Shown here: in pieces, positions 22,208-33,591 of the stretch
Numbering within the stretch: the stretch's first letter is position 1
How the letters are laid out: each line of letters starts with the position of its first letter
Origin: Penium margaritaceum
Lineage: Eukaryota > Streptophyta > Zygnematophyceae > Desmidiales > Peniaceae
Assembly: GCA_023375785.1 (NCBI GenBank)
Contig: SZWC01002410.1
Span: 64,565-128,564 of the forward strand
DNA: 64,000 bases
Reading direction: 5' to 3'
Notes under the pieces: generated by a model
Database searches by the model: none
The model's input: the letters and a program-made list of their open reading frames with translations, nothing else
What the model was told of the DNA's origin: nothing
Program-made: the position numbers and the translations under genes

Positions 22208-25200
22208 TGAGGGAGAGAAGGTCGTGCACACGCGGCTCAACAGAGCCGACAAGGAGTTGTAGCTACAGAACGTTGTCTACATGCCAACTTTTGCCGCAAA
22301 CCTCCTCTCCGTCTCGCGGATTACAGATCACGCGATGACTGTGGTGTTCACACAGAAGGAAGCCGTCATCCTCAAGAACGAGGACGTGACGATTACCTAC
22401 GCTGCGTCAGACCTTGTCGCCAAGGTGCAACGAACGGATGGGCTCTATGTTCAGCAGACGAAGAGCGCAGAAGGGCACGCTGGGGCGGCAGAGGTAGTAG
22501 CGGAAGCTGCACCATCGCCAAACACCAAGACACCATCCATGCCGCCTGCTGTGGTGGCTGAAGACGCGTGAGCAGCAACTGCAAAGCTATGGCACAGACG
22601 CCTTGGGCACGTGGCCGACAGCACCCTGCAGGTCATGCAGGAGCAGAAGCTTGTACACAGGCTGGAGGGGTGTGAGCTGAAGGGTGGATGCAACGCTGGG
22701 TGTGAGGCTCGCCTGCAAGGCAAGACAAAGCGGAAACGCTTCTCCAAAAATGGTCGCAGAGCAGAGGGCATACTCGACCTCGTCCACAGCAACGTGTGTG
22801 GCCCCATGCGCACCACGTCCAACGGCGGCTCCAAGTACCTCCTCACCTTCATCGATGATTACTCTCGGAAGGTGTGGGTGTAGTTCCTCAAAACGAAGGG
22901 AGAGGTGCTGGAGCGCCTGCAAGAGTTTGTCGCCATGGTGGAGCGACAAACCGGGCAAAAGGTCAAGGCCCTGCGGAGCGACAATGGCGGAGAGTACGAG
23001 GGGTGCAAGCCGTGGCTTTGGGCACACGGCATTGTCCACCAACCTACTACCCCCTACACACCGCAAAGCAACGGCGTGGCCGAGCGCATGAACCAGACCA
23101 TTCTGGCCATGACGCGAACCATGCTGTTCGACTCAAAACTCCCTCCTCGCTTCTGGGCAGAAGCAGCGCGCACTGCATGCTACCTCATCAACCTCATGCC
23201 TGCTGCAGCAGTGCGTAGCAAGGGGACAGAAACGGAGCAAAGTGCAGAACGCATGACGGCGCAGGAGGCGTGGTCAGGAAGGAAGCCGGATGCCTCTCAC
23301 CTAAAGACATTCGGCTGCACGGCTTGGGCCAAAGTCCAGGATGGGGAAGGAGTGGGGAAGTTGGATGCACGTGCGCGCAAGTGCGTGATGATCAGCTATG
23401 AGGCCGCGCACAAGGCGTACAGGCTGTGGGACCAGGCAGTAGAGAGAGTCATCACCTCCAGAGATGTGACCTTCCAGGAAGAGACACACGGCAAGGAAGA
23501 ACTGCTGGACCCAGACAACTCTCCAAAACAGGGAGAGTGGATCGTGTTGCTGGAGGCGGGTGACACACTCCCGCCTAACTAGCGTGGGACGCGAGTGGCC
23601 GTAGACAGCAAGGCTGCCAATTCAGGGAGAGCGTCCGCTCAGGCTGAAGCGGAGTTGACATCCGACACTCCGTCGGAGACATCCGAGGCCTCCTCGGAGG
23701 CCACTGGCTCTTCCCTCCCAGCGACCCCTTCCTGGGGAAGCAAAGCAGCAGCAGCAGCACAAGCAGCCAACACCAGCACACTGCGGTGTAGTGAGCGCCA
23801 AGCAAAGCCTGCGAAGTAGTACGACGGAGGGAAGGCGGAGTGGACTGGCCTGAGCTGGTCGTGCCTTGCGCAGGGAGAGCCGGCTACCATCGCCGAGGCT
23901 CTCTCACGGCCGGACGCCGCTAAGTGGAAGGAGGCGATGGAGAGCGAGCTCGCCTCCATCAAAGAGAACGGAACGTGGGAGCTGGTGGACAGACCACCAA
24001 ATGCACACGTGGTGGGCGTGAAGTGGATCTTACGCATCAAACGCAAGCAAGACAACAGCATTGACAAGTACAAGGCAAGAATCGTCGCGAAGGGGTTCTC
24101 GCAAAGAGCAGGGTCTGAATACAAAGAGACCTACTCTCCTGTCGCGTCTTTCCCCTCCATCCGCACCTTGCTGGCTGTGGCTGCGGTGCGCAACATGTAA
24201 ATCCACCAGATGGACGTCAAGACCGCCTTCCTCTACGGGAAGCTTGACAAGGAGATACTAATGGAGGTGCCCGAGGGTGTCAAGGCAAAACCCGGGCAGG
24301 TGTGTCGCCTCATCAAGGCACTCTACGGGCTGAAACAATGCCCAAGGATCTCCCAAGGATCTGGTACAAGGAGATGGATAGCTTCATGGCTGGCCTAGGC
24401 TTCTCGCACTGCCACAACGACACTAGCGTGTATGTGCGTGCGGATGACCAGGGACTGTTGTTGGTAGCGCTGTACGTGGATGACCTGATTCTGGCCTCCA
24501 CCTCCATGAAGGCCCTTGAGGCCCTCAAGGAGAAGCTGCATGGGCGGTTTCAGATGAAGGACATGGGCGAGGTCGAGTACTACTTGGGCATTGCTATACA
24601 TTGCAACCGAGCTGCAGGCACCATCGAGCTCAACCAGACGAAGTACATCTCAGAGGTGCTTCGGCGCTATGGCATGGAAGACGCCAAACCCCTCAGCACT
24701 CCTCTCCTCACAAAATGCAATCTCAACTCTGCCCACTCCCCCAGCACGGAAGCCGAGCGCCGCAAAATGCAGGATGTGCCATACCAGTCTGCGGTGGGTA
24801 GCATCATGTATGCCATGGTTGGCACGCGGCCGGACATCTCCTTTGCTGTGGGGCTAGTCAGTCGGTTCGTGGCCAACCCTGGGCCACTCCATTGGCAGGC
24901 CGTGAAGCGCATTTTGCGCTATCTCAACAAGACACGGCACATGGGGCTGTAGTATGGCGGCCTTCAAGGAACAGACCCTTTGCGCCTCAAGTGGTACACC
25001 AACGTAGATTTTGGAGGCAACGTGGATGACATGAAGTCCACCTCAGGCTTTATGTGCCTTGTGAACGGCGGCGCTGTGTCGAGGGCAAGCCGCAAGCAAG
25101 ACTGTGTCTCCATCTCAACCGTGGAAGCTGAGTATGTGGCACTGTCTGAGGTGTGCAAGGAGACGCAATGGCTACGCAGCTTGCTCGCTGAGATGCACGC

Positions 25201-25465
25201 ACCACAAAAGGAGGCCACGGTCATCCACGTCGACAACCATTGCGCGATGGACATCGCATTCAAGGACACCCTCTCCAGGTGGACCAAGCACATCGACATC
25301 CACTATCACTACACGCGCGACCTCGTCGCCAAGGGAGTGGTGGATCTGCAATACATCGCGACCAAGCAGATACTCGCCGACTTCCTAACGAAACCGCTGG
25401 ACAGTGACCTACACATAGCAGGGGCACGGGGCATAGGGATGGTGAGCGCAGCAAACAAGGGCTGA
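22208..25465 (+). pseudogene. pol: Pol of B: protease end, integrase, RT, RNase H
   Basis: Protease end: YMPTFAANLLSVSRITDHAM (22281-22571). Integrase: pre-integrase block KLWHRRLGHVADSTLQ (from 22587); VHSNVCGP, where the first catalytic Asp is Asn; RSDNGGEY (second Asp present); NGVAERMNQT (Glu present). Integrase ends near 23580. [36 protein letters not shown] and LYVDDLIL (24473-24487), with frame 24302-24952 intact. RNase H: STVEAEYVALSEVCKE and HVDNHCAMDIA, ending at 25465. Stops: 22259, 22569, 22881, 23580, 23817, 24198 and 24950. An 11-bp tandem duplication at 24341-24362 shifts the RT frame. Confidence 0.92.
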
Positions 25466-25541
25466 ACGGGCGGCCTACTTCATAGGTGGCCGACATCGCT
25501 GGGCCCATGGCCGCAGCAGGAATCTAGCCGCAGATGGACGC

Positions 25542-25558
25542 AGGTGCAAGGGAGATTT
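25542..25558 (+). other. Polypurine tract of B
   Basis: GGTGCAAGGGAGATTT directly precedes the 3' LTR and is the expected primer site for plus-strand DNA synthesis. Confidence 0.7.
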
Positions 25559-26321
25559 TGTTATGTTCTGTGTATGCCCCTGGTCCAATGAGCGGAAGAT
25601 TTAAGACTGGGTATGCACTGCGCTTGTAGCGCAAGTCCCCCAGCGACATGCAAGAGAGGCTGAGAGAGACAAGGCATGCACTACTCATCCTTGTGGAGTA
25701 AGTCCCCTTGGTGTACTCTTGGTAGTATACCTGGTGCATGCTCGTTAGGACAACTTCCTACAGCCTAGTGGGTGAAGGCGCCGTCTTACAAGCGAGAGGT
25801 CCGGGGTCGAATCCTCCCAGGACCAAATTTTCTTTGTGACTAAAAAGGGCCAAGGAAGCTTCCTAGAAGCCTCTAAGGTCTAAGGTGGATCAAGCGCCAC
25901 TTGGCGGTCACAGAGGGTGCCATGTCATCAAAGCTGATGACACTGTCTAGGGTAGCCTTGAGGGGAGGTCCCTCCAAGGAGCCACTGGGAGCACTGACCA
26001 GAGACTATATAAGGCCTGTCATTTGCATGTGATTGTATCATCATCTCTTACTCTTGAGACTTGGGAGAAAACTAATCCCTTGTTGGCCACCAAGAAAGAG
26101 GGTAAAGAGCAAGTGCAAGTGCACACTTTTGTGTGTAGCATTGCCAGTTGGGTGAGAGTTTGGAACACTCTCCGGCCACGGTTGGGACAAGCTAAGTGAA
26201 CCTTTCAATGTGGAAACACCACTCCGTGGGTGATCTCTACCTTGGTTGAAATACCAAGGGCGGTCGGCGGTTTGCCTGTCGGCGTCGTTTACTCTAGACC
26301 GTGGGCAAGTGCGGAGTGACA
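25559..26321 (+). repeat. 3' LTR of B
   Basis: 763 bp, same ends as the 5' LTR; about 27 base differences and no gaps. ACCAT follows at once and the A2 RT gene resumes. Confidence 0.95.
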
Positions 26322-26326
26322 ACCAT

Positions 26327-28151
26327 CTGTTCCCCGCTTCTTCTTGAAGACCCACTTGCACTTAATCACCTTACGTCCTGCTGGACGCTCAGTCAGCTCC
26401 CACTTGCCGTTGTCCAGCTCTGACTGTATCTCCTGCTGCACAACTTGCGCCCAATCTGTTGCATCTGGTGCAGCCATGGCCTCCTTGTATGACGTTGGCT
26501 CATGTGAATCTGCTGCAACTGCGACGTTCATCTGTTCTGGTTTCTGCAACATCCAGAAATGGCCGCGCTCACCAGGCTTGTAACGCACCCTAAGAGGGTA
26601 CCTGCGACCTGGTGCTGGAGCGTTAGTGGGCGGCTCGCGCGGTACTGCTGGCATAACTACTGCTGCTGGTGGTGGTGCTACATCTCCCTCCTCTGCTTCT
26701 TCCGATGAGGCTGCTATATCTGTAACATCAGACATGGGAGAGTAGAGTGATTCTCCCACTGTCAGAGTAGAGGAAGGATCGGGAGAAACTGGGTGAGGAA
26801 GAATTTCTGCTCCCACTGTCTCGTCAGCTGCTGGTTCTGCTGACTCTTCATATACGATGTTAGTGCCGATGACGTTGCTCTCGTTGAAGACGATATCCCT
26901 GGAGATGATGACGTGGCCTGTATCCCTCTCGTAGAGGCGATACGCCTTGCTTGCCACGTCGTAGCCAATCATCAGCATCTGCGCACTCTTCGCGTCCCAC
27001 TTTTGCCGCTTCTCCTTTGGCACGTGCATGTGCGCCAAGCTGCCAAACGCGCAAAGATGGCCCACGCTCGGCTTCTTGCCGAACCACGCCTCGTACGGCG
27101 TCATCTGCTCCAGGGCCTTAGTTGGACTGCGGTTCTTGATGTAGACCGCAGTGCTCACGGCTTCAGCCCAAAAGTCGTAGGTCAGCCAGGCCGCGTGCAG
27201 CATGGAGCGCGCCGACTCCACAATGGTACGGTTGGCGCGTTCTGCTACCCCGTTTTGCTGCGGCGAGTAAGCCGCGGTACGCTGCGCCTTGATGCCAGCT
27301 GCTGCGAGGTAGCCCTGGAACTCCTTGCTTAGGTATTCTCCTCCGCGATCGCTGCGCAGCGCCTTGATCTTCTTGCTAGTCTTGTTCTCCACCATGGCCT
27401 TGAACTCCTTGAACCTGTCAAAGCACTGGTCCTTGGAGGAAAGGAAGTACAGAGCAGTGTGACGGCTGAAATCATCAATGAAGGTGAGAAAATACCTAGA
27501 GCCTCCAAAGCTCTGGGTCTGTATTGGTCCGCACAAGTCCGTGTGGACCAGCTCCAATACCTCTTTTGCACGCTCCCCTGCTCCAGAAAATGCCTCACGG
27601 TGCTGCTTCCCCTCCAAACAGCTGATGCATAACTGCTGCTCAAAGTTAGAGATGTTAGGCAGGTCAGGCACCATCTGCTTTGCTTGAAGCTGCTACAAGG
27701 CGCGCATGCCGATGTGGCCGTAGCGCGCATGCCAGATCTCGCCATCTGTCGCCTGCACCACTGCTGCAAGACTCTGCTCACACAGGATCTTGGTCGCCCC
27801 CAGCAGGCGGTACATGTCGCCCTCCTTCGCCGACTTGGCCAACTCCTCTCCTGTTTTCTTGTTGAGGATGTAGCCATAATCATCGTCAAAAACAACGCGT
27901 AATCCCGTGTTGGTGAGAGAGGACACTGAGAGAAGGTTGAACGCAGCATCAGGTACATATAGCACGCTATGGAAAACTCCCACTTCAATGCCACGCGGGG
28001 TCTCCAACCACATCTCCACAATCCCAATCCCCTCAGCATACACCACCTGATCATCATAAAAGCAATCAAACGGGGGGGAATGGAGAGCAGCTGCATGAAC
28101 CACTCCTTGTGGTGTGTTAGACTCTTGGTACACCCCGAGTCCTTGTACCAC
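26327..28151 (-). pseudogene. pol: A2 protease end, integrase, linker and RT start
   Basis: The frame 26289-27674 (461 aa, of which the last few codons belong to the B LTR) is the best integrase in the window. It holds VHTDLCGP (Asp codon 27537-27539), ALRSDRGGEYLS (Asp 27348-27350) and NGVAERANRT (Glu 27240-27242), so the D,D-35-E triad and its spacing are intact. The linker and RT start (CKWVFKKKRGTDG) follow up to the B insertion. The upstream frame 27693-28151 has the protease end (YVPDAAFNLLSVSSLTN) and pre-integrase block (HARYGHIGMRAL); one TAG at a conserved Gln codon separates it from the integrase. Protease: the DSG block near 28140 reads WYKDSGCTKS, in another frame. Confidence 0.9.
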
Positions 28152-29037
28152 GCAAGATGCGCCTTTTCCTTCTGCGACATGTCAGACTTTGCCATGAAGA
28201 GGCGGTCGCGCACCTCCTTGGCAACGTTCATGTTGCCAAAATGGCGCACGCTAGTCTGGTTTGGCTGCTGCTGCTGCTGGCGTTGCTGTGACTGCTGCTG
28301 CTGTTGCTGTGGAGATTGCTGCTTTTGCTGCTGCTACTGCTACTGCTCCTTCTGGTCCCTCTTGAACTTGAAGCACTCTTTCTTGTAGCGCCCCTCTTTC
28401 TGGCAATAGTGGCACTTGCCCTTCTTCTTGCCTCTCTGCTGCCCGGACTGCTGCTGCTGCTGGTTGCGTGAGCCCATGGCCATGAAAGCTGCTTCACTGC
28501 TACTGCCGCCATTGCGCTTTGGAGCATTGCGACGCAATTCCACCTACACCAGGTGTGTGCAGATGAATTCGAGGTCGAGAGTTGGCTGGCACTCCAGCGT
28601 CTCTCGCACCGTGTCGTAGCTAGTTGGGAGTCCCCTCAGCAAGAGGAGGATCAAGCGCTATTCTTCCATAGGGTTGCCGGCCGCTCTCAGCTGCTTCGCC
28701 AGCTCCTTTGCCCTGTCCAGATACGCCTCCATCCCTTCACCACCCTGCATTTTCAGCGCCATCATCTTTTCCTCCAAAAGCATGAGGAATGCAGGATCCT
28801 TGCTCTCATACTTCTTGCATAACGTATCCCACCCCTCCTTTGCAGTAGCCTTGTCACTCTCGTAGTGAAGATGCGGGTTGGAGATGGTGTTGACAAGCAA
28901 CCTATAGGCCTACCTGTCCTTCTTCTTCCACTCCTCCTACGTCGCTGGTACAGCTGCAGAAGAACCCGCATTAGCTGCACCCTTTTCTGGCGTCTTCCCC
29001 GCCACCACCTGCGCTGCGGTGATGCCTTTTGCTTGTG
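28152..29037 (-). pseudogene. gag: A2 gag, N-terminus deleted
   Basis: Frame 28658-28900 is the Gag core (KKYESKDPAFLMLLEEKMMALKM, AYLDRAKELAKQL). Frame 28340-28543 has a complete zinc knuckle region ending CHYCQKEGRYKKECFKF (His is Arg). The tail near 28262-28345 is a run of CAG/CAA codons with several TAG stops. The N-terminus with the usual ATG is missing: near 29037 the sequence jumps from Gag straight to the leader. A2 therefore could not make normal Gag. Confidence 0.85.
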
Positions 29038-29294
29038 GAGAGAGTTATGGTCATCACAAGGCGACAGTCTTACTCATAAAGAAGAGTGTAGCCCTTGCCG
29101 ACCTCGTTTTGGGCATAACTCTCAATCCGACTGTTGGATCTTTGCAATCTTGGGCTCGTTGGAAAGCTTGTCTCTTAAACTTGATGATCTTGTGGTGGAT
29201 TGTCACATCTAGTGAAGGTTTAATCCCAACCCGTCACCCTCAATGTGACGGCCTGTGCTGGCTGGAACTGGCAGAACTTGGCTCTAATACCAAA
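29038..29294 (-). other. A2 leader and primer-binding site
   Basis: Short leader, partly lost in the gag N-terminal deletion. The primer site next to the LTR (about 29275-29293) reads TTGGTATTAGAGCC on the minus strand, one base off the tRNA-Met site. Confidence 0.75.
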
Positions 29295-30032
29295 TGTTGT
29301 AACTTGAGGAGAGAGGGAGCCTTAGAGCAGCGAGCATGTGTGATTGGAAGGGCATCACTTGTGCTGAAGAATGGTTGTTCAATCACTCAAAATGATGGAG
29401 TACATATAGAGCTAGAGCTTGGGCAAGTCAGCCCTCTCACAAGCCACACCACTTAGCCATGGAGGCTAAGGCTCATACACTAGAGTCCATAATCTCACAC
29501 AAGGGAGGAAATCAGCCTAGCAATCAGGCTGACCACTCACACACGACCTAGAGAGCTAGAGAATGCTCTCATGGCACACTCCTAGTGGTCACATAACCCA
29601 CAAACCCATGGAGAATTGCCATGTATCCATGGCTAGCACACAAGGATCTCACCTCACCTAAAAAGTAAGGAGAGGTACCTTTATCCTAGTCAGCACACTC
29701 TGACAAGGCAATCCTAAGACCAAGGACCTTTTTGAGATTTCTCCCATCAGGTCTTGACCCTGGACCTCTTGCCTTTTTCTTTTCTCAGGCTAAGGCATGG
29801 AGCCATCGCCCATGGTCACCCGAATATCGACGGTTGATGACCCCGAAAACTACGAAAATTCATATCTCCCAATCCGACCGTTGGATCGGCCTCAAATTTG
29901 GACTGTAGACATTTTGCCACCTGATCTTTCCAATAGTGAAAGTGGATGGACGATCGGAGCAAGCATCTGGTACTTTCCTGGAACTTGCTCCTGTGGACCT
30001 GAAAACTGTGCTGGATGGCTCCTTTCCCAACA
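29295..30032 (-). repeat. 5' LTR of A2
   Basis: 738 bp, TGTTGTAACTTG...TTTCCCAACA in plus orientation, followed by the second copy of GAACA. Frames within it are not genes. Confidence 0.93.
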
Positions 30033-30037
30033 GAACA

Positions 30038-31737
30038 TTAGAAAGTGGCTGGTGCGGTGCTGCTGGTCTGATTACTAGTGCTGATGGTGGTGCATCTTCT
30101 TCCTCTGCTTCTGCCGATGAGGCCATTGTATTTGTTGCATCAAACATGGGAAAGTAGACTGGTTCTCCCACTGCCACAGTGGAGGAAGGATCATAACAGA
30201 CTTGGTGAGAAAGGATATCTACTCCCATTGCCTCGCCAGCTGCTACTTCCGTTGTCTCTTCACAGCCAATGTTGGTGTCGATGACGTTGCTCTCGTTAAA
30301 GACGACATCCCTGGAGATGAAGACGTGGCCTTTTTTCCTTTCGTAGTGGCGATAGGCCTTACCTACCACGTCCTAGCCAATCATCAGCATCTACGCGCTC
30401 TTCGCGTCTCACTTTTGCCGCTTCTCCTTTTGCACGTGCATGTGCACCAAGGTGCTAAACGCGCGAAGATGATCCATGCTCGGCTTCTTGTCAAATCATG
30501 CCTCGTATCGTGTCATCAGCTCCACGACCTTGGTTGGAGTGCGGTTCTTGATGTACCTCGCAGTGCCTACTACTTTCGCCCAAAAGTCATAGGTGAGCCG
30601 AGCCGCGTGCAGCATAGAGCGCGCCGACTCAACGATGGTACAGTTGGCCCGTTCTGCTGCGCCATTCTGCTGCGGTCAGTATGGTGCGGTGCGCTGCGCC
30701 TTCATGCCCTCTACTGCCAGGTAGTCGTAGAACTCCTTACTCAGGTACTCTCTACCATTGTCGCTAGGCACTGCCTTGATGCTCTTGCCACTCTGGTTCT
30801 CCACCATGGCCTTGAACTCCTTGAACCTTTCAAAGTAGTGGTCCTTGGAGGAAAGCAAGTACACAACAGTATTACGGCTGAAGTCATCAATGAAGGTGAG
30901 AAAATCCCTAGAACCTCCAAAGCTTTAGGTCTGCATCGGGCCACACAAGTCATTGTAGACCAGCTCCAACACCACCTTCGCGCACTCCCCTGCTCCCGAC
31001 AATGCCTCGCGATGCTGATTTGCCTCTAAATAGCCGATGCATAACTGGTGCTCAAGGTTAGAGATGATGGGCAAGTTACGCACCATATGTTTTGTTTGAA
31101 GTTGCTGCAAGCGGGCATGTCAATGTGGTTATAGCGTGCATGCCAAATTTTGCCATCTGTGGCCCGCACCATTGCTACAAGACTCTGCTCGCATGGGATT
31201 TTGGTCGTCCCTAGCTTCCTTCACCGACTTGGCCAACTCCTCTCTAGTTTCCTTCTCAAGGATGTAGTCATAGTCATCATCAAAGACGACTCATAGTCCT
31301 GTGCTAGTGAGAGAGGACACAGAGAGAAAATTTAACGCAACATCAGGTATATACAGCACACCATGGAACACTATCATTTCAATGCCACGCGGGGTCTCCA
31401 ACCACATCTCCACAATCCCAATCCCCACAGGATACCATCCAAAGCAATCGGCTGTCTGTCTGCCTGTCTTTCTTCTTCCACTCCTCATATGCTACTACTA
31501 CTGTTGTAGATGAACCTACACGGCTATACCCTTTTGCAACGTCTTCCAGGCCATCACTTATGCTGCGGTGATGCCTTTTACTTGTGGAGGCACAGCGCGC
31601 TCGTCGCCGCTCACCAGCTCCCACAAGCCCCTCTCCTCCAAAAGGAGGCGGGTATAGATCTTCCAAAACGTGAAGTTAGCACGTCCTTCCAGCCTCTCTA
31701 GAGACTAGGCTGCAGTTACCACGCCTGCTGCTGCCAT
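30038..31737 (-). pseudogene. pol: A4 right half: linker, integrase, protease and fused gag start
   Basis: Continues the A4 sequence split at 17628. In element order: gag N-terminal part (start codon at complement 31735-31737; DERRARCAS... region) fused near 31440 to the protease region (YIPDVALNFLSVSSLTSTGL, 31291-31488), so the Gag core and zinc knuckle are deleted. Pre-integrase block and integrase core follow (frame 30676-30864: FKAMVENQSGKSIKAV, YLSKEFYDYLAVEGMKAQRTAPY; the second Asp block reads VPSDNGREY). The linker is at 29860-30369. Many stops break it; it is older and more decayed than A2. Confidence 0.8.
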
Positions 31738-32371
31738 TTTGAGCTTTTGTGATGCTCAGCGCTGCCGTTCAGTGGCGGCGCTACCCCTGCTTCTGTTGCT
31801 GCTTCTGCTAGAAAGCTCACTGATAGAAAATGGAATGTAGAAGTCAACAGACTAGGAATTTTGAAAAAATGAGCGCACCAGCTCAAAACCATTCAGTTCG
31901 ACCCATAAAACAAGGTCATCAATGGGGGATTTTCAGAGGTATGTCCTTTTGAAAATAGGGTATGCTGCTGCTCCTACTCCAACTCACACCGTCCAGCTTG
32001 TAAACGTCGTTTCTTCCAAACACATTGATGGAATGGAAATAATTTTGCATCAAAATAAAGCTCAAGAAAATTACTTCAATTCGTATACGCTATTTTTTCA
32101 ATTTGACAAAGAAATGAGAAAGTTATGGTCATCACAAGGTGACAGTCTTATTTAGAGAGAAGAGTGTAGCCCTGGCTGATATCCTTTTGTCAACAACTCT
32201 CAATCCGACTGTTAGATCTTCGTAATCATGTACTTGTTAGAATGCTTGTCTCTTGAACTTGAAGATTCAATGGTCGTTGATCAAATCTGCTGAAGGTTAT
32301 AGCCAACCCGTCAATCTCAAAGTGACGGCTTGTTCTAGCTATAAGTGGCAAAACTTGGCTCTGAAACCAAG
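31738..32371 (-). other. A4 leader and primer-binding site
   Basis: Leader of A4. The primer site abuts the LTR near 32352-32370 and reads TTGGTTTCAGAGCCAAG on the minus strand. No coding signal was seen. Confidence 0.75.
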
Positions 32372-33100
32372 TGTTGGAACTGGAGGAGAGAGGGAGGCCT
32401 GGAGTAGCGAGCATACGGGACTGGAAGGGTTTTACTTGTGCTGAAGAATGGTTTTTGAATCACTCAATATGATGGAGTACATATAGAGGTAGAACTTGGA
32501 CAAGTCAGCCCGCTCACAAGCCACACCACATAGCCATGGAGGCTAAGGCTCACATATTAGAGTCCATAATCTCACACGAGAGAGGAAATCATCCTAGCAA
32601 TCAGGGTGACCACTCATACACAACCTAGAGAGCTAGGAAATGCTCTCATGGCACATTCCTAGTGGTCATATAACCCAGAATCCCATGGAGAATCGCCATG
32701 TATCCATGGGAAGCACACAAGGATCTCACTTCACCTAAAAAGTAAGGAGAGGTACCTTTTGCCTAGTTAGCACACTCTGACAAGGCAATCCAAGAATGCA
32801 GGACCTTTCTGATATTTCTCCCATCAGGTCCTGACAGTGGACCTCTTGCCTTTTTTTTCCTCAGGCTAAGGCACGGAGCCATTACCCATGGTTACCAAAA
32901 CATCGGCGGTCGATGACCCTGAAAACTTGGAAAATTCATATCTCCCAATGTTGGATCGGCCACAAACTTGGACCGTAGACATTTTTCCACCTCATTTTTC
33001 CAATGGTAAAGCGGATCGATGATCAAAGCAGGCATCTGGTACTTTCTTGGAATTTGCTCCTCTAGACCTGAAACAGAGCCAGATGGCTCTTTTTCCAACA
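32372..33100 (-). repeat. 5' LTR of A4
   Basis: About 729 bp, TGTTGGAACTGGAGG...TTTTCCAACA in plus orientation. Family C RNase H sequence follows directly, so A4 sits against (probably inserted into) the C3 element. Confidence 0.88.
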
Positions 33101-33591
33101 CTTCCTAGTTTCAACGTATTACAGGTCCACGATGTCCTTTACGACCAGGTCGCGTAAGTAGTGGTACCTGATGTCGATGTGCTTGGTCTGCCGGGAGATT
33201 ACATCATCTAGTACCATTTTCATGTCACTCTTGTCGACGCGGACCTCTTTTACCTTTGTTTTTGGCACTCTCATCTCGGCAATCTGTATTGCACACTAGC
33301 CATAATAGGTCATATCCTTCTTGGCCTCCAAATAGGAGTCCCATGTGTCTCGTCTTTTACAGATAGCGCATGATGCACTTGACTGCTTACCCGTGTTGTG
33401 GTCCTGGATTGGCTACAAATTTGCTCACTTGTCCCACAGCAAAGCAAATGCCAGGACGTATTCCTACCATGGTATTCATGAGCGTGCTAATAGCAGATTG
33501 GTAGGGAATGTTCTCCATCTCACGCTGTTCTGCTTTTATCTTGGTGCTCAAGGGGGAGGAGAGCTTGATGTCTTTTGCCATGGGTGTAGTG
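33101..33591 (-). pseudogene. pol: C3 RNase H fragment
   Basis: Minus-strand RT end and RNase H. Frame 33387-33581 has NIPYQSAISTLMNTMVGIRPGICFAVGQVSKFVANPGP. The part before 33387 has HVDK/N-type RNase H sequence and ends at VDL-stop-YVET, cut by the A4 LTR. The C-terminal RNase H residues and the 3' LTR of C3 are missing. Confidence 0.8.

Larger units (their letters stand above)
19979..26321 (+). mobile_element. Copia-B: complete-length element nested in A2 (TSD ACCAT)
   Basis: Two 763-bp LTRs (19979-20741 and 25559-26321) enclose a plus-strand gag-pol. ACCAT at 19974-19978 and at 26322-26326 is the target duplication. Removing B restores the A2 RT sequence exactly. The LTRs differ at about 27 of 763 positions without gaps (about 3.5%), slightly less than the A2 LTRs, which fits later insertion. 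All domains are present in the order Gag, protease, integrase, RT, RNase H, but seven or more stops and two frameshifts break the frame. Confidence 0.95.
17629..30032 (-). mobile_element. Copia-A2: family A element with TSD GAACA, carrying nested B
   Basis: Both LTRs are 738 bp and start TGTTGTAACTTG in plus orientation. GAACA at 17624-17628 and at 30033-30037 is the target duplication. The target was the linker/RT part of an older A element. The internal region reads right to left: primer site, gag (start deleted), protease, integrase, RT, RNase H. Element B interrupts the RT gene at 19978/26322. By eye the two LTRs differ at about 31 positions plus two 1-bp indels (about 4%). A2 is defective: Gag lacks its start, and stops and a frameshift break pol. 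Confidence 0.92.
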
